DNA of 64,000 nucleotides, taken from assembly GCA_902521315.1 (NCBI GenBank), contig CABYRH010000008.1:1-64000 (forward strand), read 5' to 3'. This document shows, piece by piece, positions 58,159-64,000 of the stretch; within the stretch, counting starts at the first letter, position 1, and each line of letters opens with the position of its first letter. Source of the DNA: an uncultured Alphaproteobacteria bacterium (GTDB lineage: Bacteria > Pseudomonadota > Alphaproteobacteria > HIMB59 > GCA-002718135). The notes under the pieces were generated by a model. The model saw only the letters and a list, made by a program, of their open reading frames with translations. It made no database searches and was not told where the DNA came from. Position numbers and translations under genes: made by a program.

Positions 58159-59310
58159 ATGGGAAGAAGATTAAAACTTGGGATGATAGGTGGTGGCCAA
58201 GGAGCTTTTATTGGAGCCGTGCATCGTCTATGTGCAAGGATGGATGATAAGTATGAATTTGTTGCTGGTTGTTTATCTTCAACTCCTGAAAAAGCAGCTA
58301 AGTCTGCTGAAGAAATTGGTCTTGATCCTTCAAGAAGTTACCCTGATTTTAAAACTATGGTTGAAGAAGAATCTAAAAGAGATGACGGTATTGAAGTAGT
58401 ATCCATTGTTACACCAAATCATATGCATGCTGCACCAGCAATAGAATTTCTAAATAAAAATATTCATGTTATTTGTGATAAACCTATGACTTCTACAATG
58501 GAAGATGCTCATAAATTAGTTGAAGCAGTCTCTAAATCTGATGCTCATTTTTTCTTAACTCATAATTATTCCGGATATCCAGTTGTTAGAGGTATGAGAT
58601 CACTTATTGAAAATGGAGCACTAGGGAAAATAAGAATTATTAAAGGATCTTATCTTCAGGGTTGGCTTGGCTCAAAAGAAGAAGATTCAGGTTCTAATAA
58701 ACAAGCAGAATGGAGAACTGATCCTTCAAGAAGTGGAGCTGCAGGAAGTGTGGGTGATATAGGAAGTCATGCTATGCATTTGTTAGAATTTATTACCCAA
58801 TTAAAATTACAATCAGTTAGTGCAGATCTAACTACATTTGTTGAAGGAAGAAAATTAGATGATGATGCTTCTATAATGATCAGATTAAATAATGGAGCTA
58901 AGGGATCATTATCTATCTCTCAAGTTGCAACAGGTGAAGAAAATAATTTTAGTGTTGCTATTTATGGTGACAAGGGTGCATTGAAATGGAGTCAAGAAAA
59001 TCCAAATTATGCAACATTTAATCAAGTAGGGGAGGCGAGTCAGATAATAACTAGAGGCGGTTCGATTAAAGTTGAAGGAAGTGAAGCTAATGTCCGAATC
59101 CCTGCTGGTCACCCAGAAGGATATCTTGAGGCATTTGCACAAATCTATTCAGATGCTGCAGATGTTATTCAAAATAAAAAAAATAAGGAAGAATTATTAA
59201 AGATGCTTCCAAATATTGATGATGGTTTGCACATAATGAAATTTATTAATGCTACTGTAGATTCGAGTAATAATAATTCTAAGTGGATAAATTTATCTGA
59301 AATAAATTGA
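58159..59310 (+). CDS. Gfo/Idh/MocA-family oxidoreductase (partner of the isomerase)
   Basis: 383 residues. Rossmann motif MIGGGQGAFIGAVHR near residue 9 and catalytic-lysine motif CDKPMTST (DKP at 107-109). The substrate domain has GSVGDIGSHAMHLLEF. It differs from the 11424/24419 pair and is of the type usually found beside TIM-barrel sugar isomerases. AAGGAG gives a good Shine-Dalgarno. Substrate likely a keto- or inositol-type sugar, unproven. Confidence 0.9.
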   Translation: MGRRLKLGMIGGGQGAFIGAVHRLCARMDDKYEFVAGCLSSTPEKAAKSAEEIGLDPSRSYPDFKTMVEEESKRDDGIEVVSIVTPNHMHAAPAIEFLNKNIHVICDKPMTSTMEDAHKLVEAVSKSDAHFFLTHNYSGYPVVRGMRSLIENGALGKIRIIKGSYLQGWLGSKEEDSGSNKQAEWRTDPSRSGAAGSVGDIGSHAMHLLEFITQLKLQSVSADLTTFVEGRKLDDDASIMIRLNNGAKGSLSISQVATGEENNFSVAIYGDKGALKWSQENPNYATFNQVGEASQIITRGGSIKVEGSEANVRIPAGHPEGYLEAFAQIYSDAADVIQNKKNKEELLKMLPNIDDGLHIMKFINATVDSSNNNSKWINLSEIN

Positions 59311-59414
59311 TATTTTGGCAGTATTATTAGTTTTTTTTATATATGCAAATATTGCATACCAATATTCTCTTAAATATTCTTACTAAAATTCAATAATAAA
59401 CTAATTCACTTATC

Positions 59415-59466
59415 ACGTTCATCACTCTTTTAGGGTGACGGAAGTAGACGAAAGTCGAAGGAACGC
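59415..59466 (+). promoter_or_regulatory. Glutamine riboswitch aptamer (glnA RNA type), amt leader 1, first copy
   Basis: Matches the remembered glnA RNA consensus: CGTTCATC, then ACGGAAGTAG, then CGAAGGAACGC. Outer helix CGTTC/GAACG (59416-59420 with 59461-59465); second helix TCACTC/GGGTGA (59422-59427 with 59433-59438); a GAC-GAAA-GTC tetraloop hairpin at 59447-59456. Ligand assignment rests on the motif and on the ammonium transporter downstream. Confidence 0.85.
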
Positions 59467-59481
59467 ATGCAAAGTTATAAA

Positions 59482-59533
59482 TCGTTCAATTTGCCCTTAG
59501 GCAAATCGGAAGTAGGTTAAACCGAAGGAACGC
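59482..59533 (+). promoter_or_regulatory. Glutamine riboswitch aptamer, amt leader 1, second copy
   Basis: Outer helix CGTTC/GAACG (59483-59487 with 59528-59532); helix ATTTGCC/GGCAAAT (59489-59495 with 59500-59506); conserved CGGAAGTAGG; short GGT/ACC hairpin; CCGAAGGAACGC. Sixteen bases separate it from the first aptamer. Confidence 0.85.
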
Positions 59534-59625
59534 GGATCTTAGTAATTAATTTCCATAGCTAAGCATGAAAAGTAACGCATGACTCAATGTGAGCCATGTA
59601 CTGTGAAATTTATAATGGAGGATTA
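59534..59625 (+). promoter_or_regulatory. Expression platform of amt leader 1
   Basis: The stretch 59531-59566 is nearly identical to that of leader 2. CTTAG/CTAAG (59538-59542 with 59559-59563) can pair. Within its loop, TCCAT (59552-59556) is complementary to ATGGA (59615-59619), with two further G-U pairs covering the GGAGG of the ribosome binding site (59617-59622). An imperfect hairpin CATGACTCA/TGAGCCATG follows. No T-run terminator is seen, so control of translation is likely. The remaining gap at 59311-59413 is plain AT-rich DNA with a short ATGCA/TGCAT inverted repeat and no clear promoter. Confidence 0.65.
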
Positions 59626-60912
59626 ATGTTAAAAAAATCTATATATTTCATTAGCATTATTGCCGTCTTTATGCTCTTTAGTTCATACGCGAGAGCAGAA
59701 GTAGATGGTGAAGTGCAATACATTTTAAATACATTCCTATTTCTTGTATCTGGGTTCTTAGTCATGTGGATGGCAGCAGGATTTGCAATGCTTGAATCAG
59801 GACTTGTAACGTCTAAAAGTGTAGCAACAATAGCTGCAAAAAATATAGGCTTATATTCTATAGCTGGTTTAATGTTCTGGTTAGTTGGATATAACATGGC
59901 ATATGGCATTCCTGCTGGTGGCTTTATTGGATCTCCACTTCCTTGGAGTGATGGTAGTGCTCTAGATACAGGTTATTCAGATGGTTCTGACTGGTTCTTT
60001 CAGATGGTATTTTGTGCAACAACTTGCTCAATCGTATCTGGAACACTAGCTGAAAGAATCAAAATTTGGCCATTTTTTATTTTTTGTGCTTTATTAACTG
60101 GTTTCATTTATCCAATCGAAATGGGTTGGCAGTGGGGTGGAGGATACCTAGCGGAAGCAGGTTTCTCAGATTTTGCTGGATCAACCTTAGTACATAGTGC
60201 AGGAGCAGCAGCAGCACTTGCTGGTGCAATTTTGTTAGGTCCAAGATTAGGACGTTTTACTGATAGTGGTGAAGCAGCTCCAATGGAGCCTTTTGCAAAT
60301 TCATCAATTCCTCTTGCAACCTTAGGTGTATTTATCCTATGGCTTGGATGGTTCGGGTTTAATGGTGGATCACAATTAGCTATGGGTACATTTGATGATG
60401 TAACAGCAGTAGCAACAATATATATTAATACTAACCTGGCAGCTGGTGCAGGTGTAATGGCTTGTGCTGTTATTTCTAGACTAGTAACAGGTAAAACAGA
60501 TGTTGTAATGATGCTTAATGGAGCATTAGGTGGTCTTGTAGCAATAACTGCAGAACCATTAGCTCCTTCTCCTTTCCTAGCAGTAATCATTGGTGCAATA
60601 GGTGGATTAATCGTCTTCTACGGAACAAGACTTTTAATATCTCTTAAAATCGATGATGTTGTTGGAGCAATTCCAGTACATGGTTTTGCTGGAATTTTTG
60701 GAACATTAGTAGTTCCAATTTCAAACACTGCAGCAAGTTTTGGTGCACAACTTTACGGAATTATAGCAATTAACGTTTTCGTTTTTGTTGTATCATTTAT
60801 TATTTGGTACATCATGAAAATGCTCTTTGGTATTAGAATTAGTGAAGAAGCTGAAAAACTTGGTACTGATAAATCTGAAGTAGGTGTAATGGCTTACAGC
60901 ATCAGAGACTAA
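59626..60912 (+). CDS. amtB: Ammonium transporter (first copy)
   Basis: 428 residues. The frame opens at an ATG at 59596, but that would swallow the GGAGGA Shine-Dalgarno, so the ATG at 59626 is used. It gives a signal peptide ending near SYARA. Amt signatures are visible: the twin pore histidines in STLVHSAG and IPVHGFAG, the Asp in FSDFAGST, and LGWFGFNGGSQL. It carries NH4+/NH3 into the cell as a trimer. No glnK gene is adjacent, which is unusual; the RNA leader instead suggests direct glutamine control. Confidence 0.95.
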   Translation: MLKKSIYFISIIAVFMLFSSYARAEVDGEVQYILNTFLFLVSGFLVMWMAAGFAMLESGLVTSKSVATIAAKNIGLYSIAGLMFWLVGYNMAYGIPAGGFIGSPLPWSDGSALDTGYSDGSDWFFQMVFCATTCSIVSGTLAERIKIWPFFIFCALLTGFIYPIEMGWQWGGGYLAEAGFSDFAGSTLVHSAGAAAALAGAILLGPRLGRFTDSGEAAPMEPFANSSIPLATLGVFILWLGWFGFNGGSQLAMGTFDDVTAVATIYINTNLAAGAGVMACAVISRLVTGKTDVVMMLNGALGGLVAITAEPLAPSPFLAVIIGAIGGLIVFYGTRLLISLKIDDVVGAIPVHGFAGIFGTLVVPISNTAASFGAQLYGIIAINVFVFVVSFIIWYIMKMLFGIRISEEAEKLGTDKSEVGVMAYSIRD

Positions 60913-60961
60913 TGAATTTAGTGATTAGCACATCAACTCCTTATAGTTGGTCACTAAAAAA

Positions 60962-60983
60962 TGGGAGAGCATTTGCTCTCCCA
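60962..60983 (+). terminator. Hairpin after first amt gene
   Basis: 9-bp perfect stem TGGGAGAGC/GCTCTCCCA (60962-60970 with 60975-60983), loop ATTT. Followed by AAAAA rather than T, so on this strand it is more a 3'-end protecting hairpin than an efficient terminator. Confidence 0.65.
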
Positions 60984-61011
60984 AAAATGAAAAATATTAT
61001 TGAGATATCTA

Positions 61012-61386
61012 ATGACTGAAACAGAAATAATTAAAGAGAAAAAAAGAAACATATATTCTAGTTTCTTTTCAGAAGATTACGTCTCCAAATTTTTATTTAA
61101 ATCAATTTTACACCATGTTATCTCTCTTGAAATATATGAAAATAATAAATTGAATGGAATTTCGTTTGAAACAATTTGCGCAAATATACCTAAGTCAATT
61201 GGATCTAGATCATCTATTCAATCTATTTTAAACGAAGCTTTAGAAAAAAATATTTTTGTTAAAGAGCAAAGTAAATCAGACAAACGAATTAAAAATTATT
61301 ATTTAAGCAATAATTTTCTCGATATGATTAATACATGGTTAAGAAAAGAGGGTTCATTTTTTAGCAAAATGAGTTTAGAAAATTAA
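61012..61386 (+). CDS. Small winged-helix-like protein between the two amt genes
   Basis: 124 residues from the ATG at 61012 (a TTG at 61000 is also in frame). The middle part, SRSSIQSILNEALEKNIFVK then SDKRIKNYYLSNNF, has the pattern of a MarR-type winged helix: a recognition helix followed by a basic beta-wing. No enzyme motif or membrane segment. Its place between two ammonium transporter genes suggests a nitrogen-related regulator, which is inference. It is basic and AT-rich. I do not recognise a named family. Confidence 0.65.
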   Translation: MTETEIIKEKKRNIYSSFFSEDYVSKFLFKSILHHVISLEIYENNKLNGISFETICANIPKSIGSRSSIQSILNEALEKNIFVKEQSKSDKRIKNYYLSNNFLDMINTWLRKEGSFFSKMSLEN

Positions 61387-61419
61387 TCAGATTTTATTAA
61401 TTAAATTTAATACTATTTC

Positions 61420-61447
61420 TTGATAGTTTCCGAATTATAGCTATAAA
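61420..61447 (+). promoter_or_regulatory. Putative sigma-70 promoter of amt leader 2
   Basis: TTGATA (61420-61425) and TATAAA (61442-61447) with a 16-base spacer. Transcription would start a few bases on, just at the first aptamer (61456). This supports the leader being transcribed separately from the upstream gene. Confidence 0.5.
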
Positions 61448-61454
61448 TCAATTC

Positions 61455-61506
61455 ACGTTCATCACTCTATTGGAGTGACGGAAGTAGACAATTGTCGAAG
61501 GAACGC
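61455..61506 (+). promoter_or_regulatory. Glutamine riboswitch aptamer, amt leader 2, first copy
   Basis: Same design as at 59415: outer helix CGTTC/GAACG (61456-61460 with 61501-61505), second helix TCACTC/GAGTGA (61462-61467 with 61473-61478), hairpin GAC-AATT-GTC. One T-G pair of leader 1 is T-A here and the tetraloop differs (AATT for GAAA), while the single-stranded ACGGAAGTAG and CGAAGGAACGC are unchanged. Confidence 0.85.
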
Positions 61507-61521
61507 ATGCAAAGTTATTAA

Positions 61522-61572
61522 TCGTTCAATTTGCAGTTTGCAAATCGGAAGTAGGTATACCCGAAGGAACGC
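61522..61572 (+). promoter_or_regulatory. Glutamine riboswitch aptamer, amt leader 2, second copy
   Basis: Outer helix CGTTC/GAACG (61523-61527 with 61567-61571). The second helix is ATTTGCA/TGCAAAT (61529-61535 with 61539-61545): the last pair is A-T where leader 1 has C-G, a compensated change. Conserved CGGAAGTAGG and CCGAAGGAACGC. Confidence 0.85.
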
Positions 61573-61663
61573 GGATCTTAGTAATTAATTTCCATAGCTA
61601 GGCATGATTTAATGCATAACTAAAGGGTAGTTATGTGTTTATAATTTTATATGGAGTTAAATA
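61573..61663 (+). promoter_or_regulatory. Expression platform of amt leader 2
   Basis: Carries the block shared with leader 1, with TCCATA (61591-61596) complementary to TATGGA (61650-61655) at the ribosome binding site ATGGAG. CTTAG can still pair with CTAGG through a G-U. Downstream lies a hairpin CATAACTA/TAGTTATG that differs in sequence from the leader 1 hairpin but has the same position. Confidence 0.65.
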
Positions 61664-62950
61664 ATGTATAAAAAATTTTTTAGTCTTTTTACAATATTCT
61701 CTTTTATTTTGTTGCTAAGTTCATCTGTGAGAGCAGAGGTTGACGCTGAAGTAGCATATATATTTAATACATTTTCATTTCTAGTTTGTGGATTTTTAGT
61801 AATGTGGATGGCTGCTGGTTTTCTATTTTTAGAATCAGGTCTTGTTACAACCAGAAGTGTATCAACTATTGCTGCTAAAAATATTGGAAAGTTCGCAATA
61901 GTTTCAATTGTTTTCTATTTAATAGGATACAATCTTGGATATTCTGTCCCTGAAGGAGGTTATGTTGGTACACCATCAATATGGACTGATAATACATCAA
62001 TGGAAACAGGTTATTCAGATGCTTCAGACTGGTTTTTTCAAGCTTTATTTGTTTGTGCCACTGTTTCAATTGTATCAGGTGCGGTCGCAGAGCGAATAAA
62101 AATTTGGCCTTTCTTTACTTTTGCAGCAGTTCTTGGAGGAGTGATTTATCCAATTCAAATGGGTTGGGAATGGGGCGGAGGTTGGTTAGATGCCCTTGGA
62201 TTTGCAGATTTTGCAGGTTCAACATTAGTTCATGCTTGTGGTGGTTCAGCTGCCTTAGCTGGTGTAATTCTTTTAGGTCCAAGACTTGGGAGATTTAGCG
62301 CAAGTGGTGAACCAGCTAATATGGCCCCATTTGCTCCATCATCAATTCCATTAGTTACTCTAGGTACATTTATTTTATGGATGGGTTGGTATGGTTTTAA
62401 TGGCGGGTCACAACTTGCATTAGGTTCTTATGAAGATGCAACAGCAATGTCAAAAATTTTCATGAACACTCAACTTGCAGCTTGCGGTGGATGTATGGCT
62501 GGCGCAGCAATAACAAGATTGATTGGTGGTAAAACTGATATTGTCATGATGCTAAATGGAGCTCTTGCTGGCCTAGTTTCAATAACTGCTGAGCCATTAA
62601 TGCCTAGTCCATTGCTTGCAATTGGAATTGGAGCAGTTGGAGGAATTATAATGTATTACGGAACTAACTTCTTAAATTCATTAAAGTTAGACGATGTTGT
62701 TGGTGCAATACCTGTACATATGTTTGCTGGAATTTGGGGAACATTAGTCGTACCTTTAACTAATCCTGATGCATCATATGCAATTCAGTTATTAGGTGTT
62801 GCATCAGTATGTATCTTTGTTTTTGTTTTCTCATATATTGTAATATATTTAATTAAAAATATTATGGGATTAAGAATTAGTGAAGAAGCTGAAAAACTTG
62901 GAACTGATAAGGCTGAGGTAGGAGTTGTAGCTTATTCAATAAGAGATTAA
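61664..62950 (+). CDS. amtB: Ammonium transporter (second copy)
   Basis: 428 residues, the same length as the first copy and colinear with it throughout. Signal peptide ending near SVRA. Pore histidines in STLVHACG and IPVHMFAG, Asp in FADFAGST, and MGWYGFNGGSQL. The C-terminal tail ISEEAEKLGTDKAEVGVVAYS is almost the same as in copy one. Differences cluster in the central helices and cysteines (VCATVS, QLAACGGCMAG), so affinity or regulation may differ. Ends with a hairpin 18 bases downstream. Confidence 0.95.
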   Translation: MYKKFFSLFTIFSFILLLSSSVRAEVDAEVAYIFNTFSFLVCGFLVMWMAAGFLFLESGLVTTRSVSTIAAKNIGKFAIVSIVFYLIGYNLGYSVPEGGYVGTPSIWTDNTSMETGYSDASDWFFQALFVCATVSIVSGAVAERIKIWPFFTFAAVLGGVIYPIQMGWEWGGGWLDALGFADFAGSTLVHACGGSAALAGVILLGPRLGRFSASGEPANMAPFAPSSIPLVTLGTFILWMGWYGFNGGSQLALGSYEDATAMSKIFMNTQLAACGGCMAGAAITRLIGGKTDIVMMLNGALAGLVSITAEPLMPSPLLAIGIGAVGGIIMYYGTNFLNSLKLDDVVGAIPVHMFAGIWGTLVVPLTNPDASYAIQLLGVASVCIFVFVFSYIVIYLIKNIMGLRISEEAEKLGTDKAEVGVVAYSIRD

Positions 62951-62967
62951 TATTCATAAAAAAAGAT

Positions 62968-62991
62968 AAGAGAGGTAATTTTACCTCTCTT
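62968..62991 (+). terminator. Hairpin after second amt gene
   Basis: Inverted repeat AAGAGAGGTAA/TTACCTCTCTT (62968-62978 with 62981-62991) with a small AT loop. T-run absent (AAATATAAAGG follows), so a weak terminator or 3'-protecting element. Confidence 0.6.
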
Positions 62992-63011
62992 AAATATAAA
63001 GGAGATAAATT

Positions 63012-63203
63012 ATGAAAACAGCATTTATTATCAGTGGAAAGAAACATATATTGAAATATGAAAGAAAAATGCCTGAAAAAGAAGTAATTAAAATGAAATC
63101 ATTTGTGACAAACAAAGGAATCAAACTTACAAAAACTGCAAAGTTTAAAATAAAAAAGGTTTTAGAAAAAGATAAAGAAAGGGTCTTTGAAATTATTTTA
63201 TAA
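63012..63203 (+). CDS. 63-residue basic hypothetical protein
   Basis: Small gene with a good Shine-Dalgarno (AAAGGAG, about nine bases before the ATG). The product is Lys-rich, with no membrane segment or cysteine: MKTAFIISGKKHILKYERKM, then a helical basic part KTAKFKIKKVLEKDKER. Its stop abuts the stop of the convergent yqgE gene. It may be a nucleic-acid-binding or stress protein; no family is recognised. Confidence 0.6.
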   Translation: MKTAFIISGKKHILKYERKMPEKEVIKMKSFVTNKGIKLTKTAKFKIKKVLEKDKERVFEIIL

Positions 63204-63755
63204 TTAACAATTTCCTGAAAATAGTGAAAGTTTACTTGCGTCTATTCCTAATAAATTGAATGCATCGTTCCACTTATTATTAACTTTTTCGTCAAAAATA
63301 AAATCACTATCAGTTTTAAGAGTCATCCAACTATTTGAAGCTAATTCCCTTTCAATTTGTCCTGGGCCCCATCCTGCATATCCAAGAGCTAGAATACTAT
63401 TTTTTGGACCATTGCCTTTAGAAAGGTCTTCAAAAAACTCTGAAGTACTTGTTAGAGCAACGCCTTTATCTATTGTTAGTGTTTCTTTTTGAATTACTTC
63501 ATCAGAATGTAAAACAAATCCTCTGCCACTTTCAACTGGACCACCATAGCGAATGTATAGTTTCTTATCCTCTAAGGGCTTGTCTATACCTAATTGTTCA
63601 AGCAAATCGGGATAAAGATCATAGTCAATTTTTTTATTGATTATTATACCCATAGCCCCATCTTTTGAGTGAGCACACATATAAATTACCGTTTTTTCAA
63701 ATCTATCATCTTCCAAAGAAGGCATTGAAATTAAGAACTGACCAGTTAAATTCAT
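63204..63755 (-). CDS. yqgE: YqgE/AlgH family protein (DUF179)
   Basis: 183 residues. Typical blocks are TGQFLISMPSLEDDRFEKTV, YMCAHSKDGAMGIIINK, YIRYGGPVESGRGFVLH and LALGYAGWGPGQIERELA. Conserved cytoplasmic protein of uncertain role, often placed beside thiol-redox genes in alphaproteobacteria, as here. Divergent from the DsbD-like gene. Confidence 0.93.
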   Translation of the reverse strand: MNLTGQFLISMPSLEDDRFEKTVIYMCAHSKDGAMGIIINKKIDYDLYPDLLEQLGIDKPLEDKKLYIRYGGPVESGRGFVLHSDEVIQKETLTIDKGVALTSTSEFFEDLSKGNGPKNSILALGYAGWGPGQIERELASNSWMTLKTDSDFIFDEKVNNKWNDAFNLLGIDASKLSLFSGNC

Positions 63756-63812
63756 ATAGTATATATATTCGCGTTAATTTATATTTTTCAATATTGTATT
63801 GATTAATTTTAT

Positions 63813-64000
63813 ATGGACAAGGTAATAAAAGTTATAAATCTGTTAAAAATAGTAATAATACTTGCTATTGGGCTATTTAGCACAGCTGGATATACCTTAT
63901 CTTCAGATTGGGCAATTAGTGAAAAATCAAAAGTTAGATTGATTTCACCAATGACCGCATCAAATAATAATAACCAATTAATTTTAGCATTAGAATATGA
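63813..64000 (+). CDS. DsbD/ScsB-like thiol-disulfide reductase, N-terminus only (runs off the window)
   Basis: The frame from ATG 63813 stays open to the window end (62 full codons). It begins with a signal/anchor helix (VINLLKIVIILAIGLF), then DWAISEKSKVRLISPMTA and QLILALEYE. The SEKSKVRLIS pattern resembles the periplasmic N-terminal domain of alphaproteobacterial DsbD/ScsB proteins, which are often divergent from yqgE. The call is tentative because the cysteine motifs lie outside. Confidence 0.55.
   Translation, partial: MDKVIKVINLLKIVIILAIGLFSTAGYTLSSDWAISEKSKVRLISPMTASNNNNQLILALEY

Noticed and set aside
59311..59413. Sigma-54 promoter (TTGGCAG...) upstream of amt leader 1
   Set aside because: The -24-like TTGGCA is there, but the GC of the -12 element is missing at the required spacing. 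The ATGCA/TGCAT repeat nearby is too short to call an NtrC site.
59596..59625. Ten-residue N-terminal extension or leader peptide of the first amt gene
   Set aside because: The extension reads through the GGAGGA ribosome binding site, and the ATG at 59626 gives a normal Amt signal peptide matching the second copy.
60108..60590. 160-residue open frame on the minus strand inside the first amt gene
   Set aside because: It is antisense to a strongly conserved gene, is Ala/Pro-rich as expected from reading Gly/Ala-rich helices backwards, and has no start signal.
59414..61606. Pair of about 150-base direct repeats read as a mobile-element or recombination site
   Set aside because: The repeats contain ordered helices with compensated changes and lie exactly upstream of two paralogous genes. 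They are leaders of duplicated genes, with no transposase, target duplication or terminal inverted repeats.

Overview
The window is strongly AT-rich and tightly packed. Genes overlap by 1-11 bases or are separated by a few bases, and many overlapping pairs share a TAATG or ATGA junction. The core genes are alphaproteobacterial in content and order: coxB-coxA-ctaB-coxF-ctaG-coxC-surf1, lspA next to a DUF3035/BamF-like lipoprotein, a DUF6494 protein, and YqgE divergent from a DsbD/ScsB-like gene. Together with the many sugar ABC importers this suggests a streamlined marine alphaproteobacterium of the HIMB59/AEGEAN-169 type. That taxonomic placement is inference.

Bases 1-27626 form a carbohydrate/polyol uptake and catabolism island. 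It starts inside iolD (inositol catabolism) and a D-2-hydroxyacid dehydrogenase. Three ribose/fructose-type ABC importers follow (at 2866-5626, 5747-8472 and 12687-15428), each with a single-domain ATPase. A MalEFG-type importer at 20114-23169 has no ATPase. Between them lie three paralogous membrane di-iron proteins of the fatty-acid-desaturase superfamily (8495, 10334, 16393), two Fe(II)/2-oxoglutarate oxygenases of the PhyH family (15443, 23455), two close Gfo/Idh/MocA dehydrogenases (11424, 24419), a degenerate PanB-like protein, a glyoxalase, a large GHL6-like glycoside hydrolase, a ThuA-like protein and xylose isomerase. The mix of IolD, MocA-type dehydrogenases, periplasmic binding proteins and MocD-like desaturase-fold oxygenases recalls rhizopine/methyl-inositol degradation. 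An oxygenase-based route for O-methylated or otherwise modified polyols is the working hypothesis.

Bases 27669-57062 are housekeeping: ribF-ileS-lspA-bamF-like-pgi (+); rsmD, a pseudouridine synthase and a glutamine-amidotransferase hydrolase (-); tadA-xseA (+); a lipid A/envelope and ubiquinone operon ubiA-msbA-DUF374-waaA-lpxK-lpxL (-); rsmE (+); the cytochrome c oxidase operon, running on into an M32 carboxypeptidase, thrC, an M16 peptidase and a secreted FG-GAP protein; DUF6494 (-); ogt and a glutamine amidotransferase (+).

Bases 57097-64000 hold a sugar isomerase/Gfo-Idh pair and two paralogous ammonium transporter genes. Each transporter gene is preceded by a duplicated leader with two tandem RNA elements matching the glutamine riboswitch (glnA RNA motif), so four aptamers in about 2 kb. 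Helices differ between the copies but stay paired, and both leaders share a block with a TTCCAT anti-Shine-Dalgarno that can pair with the amt ribosome binding site. A small winged-helix-like protein lies between the two amt genes. A 63-residue basic protein, YqgE and the start of a DsbD/ScsB-like gene close the window. No tRNA, rRNA, CRISPR array, insertion sequence or prophage was seen.
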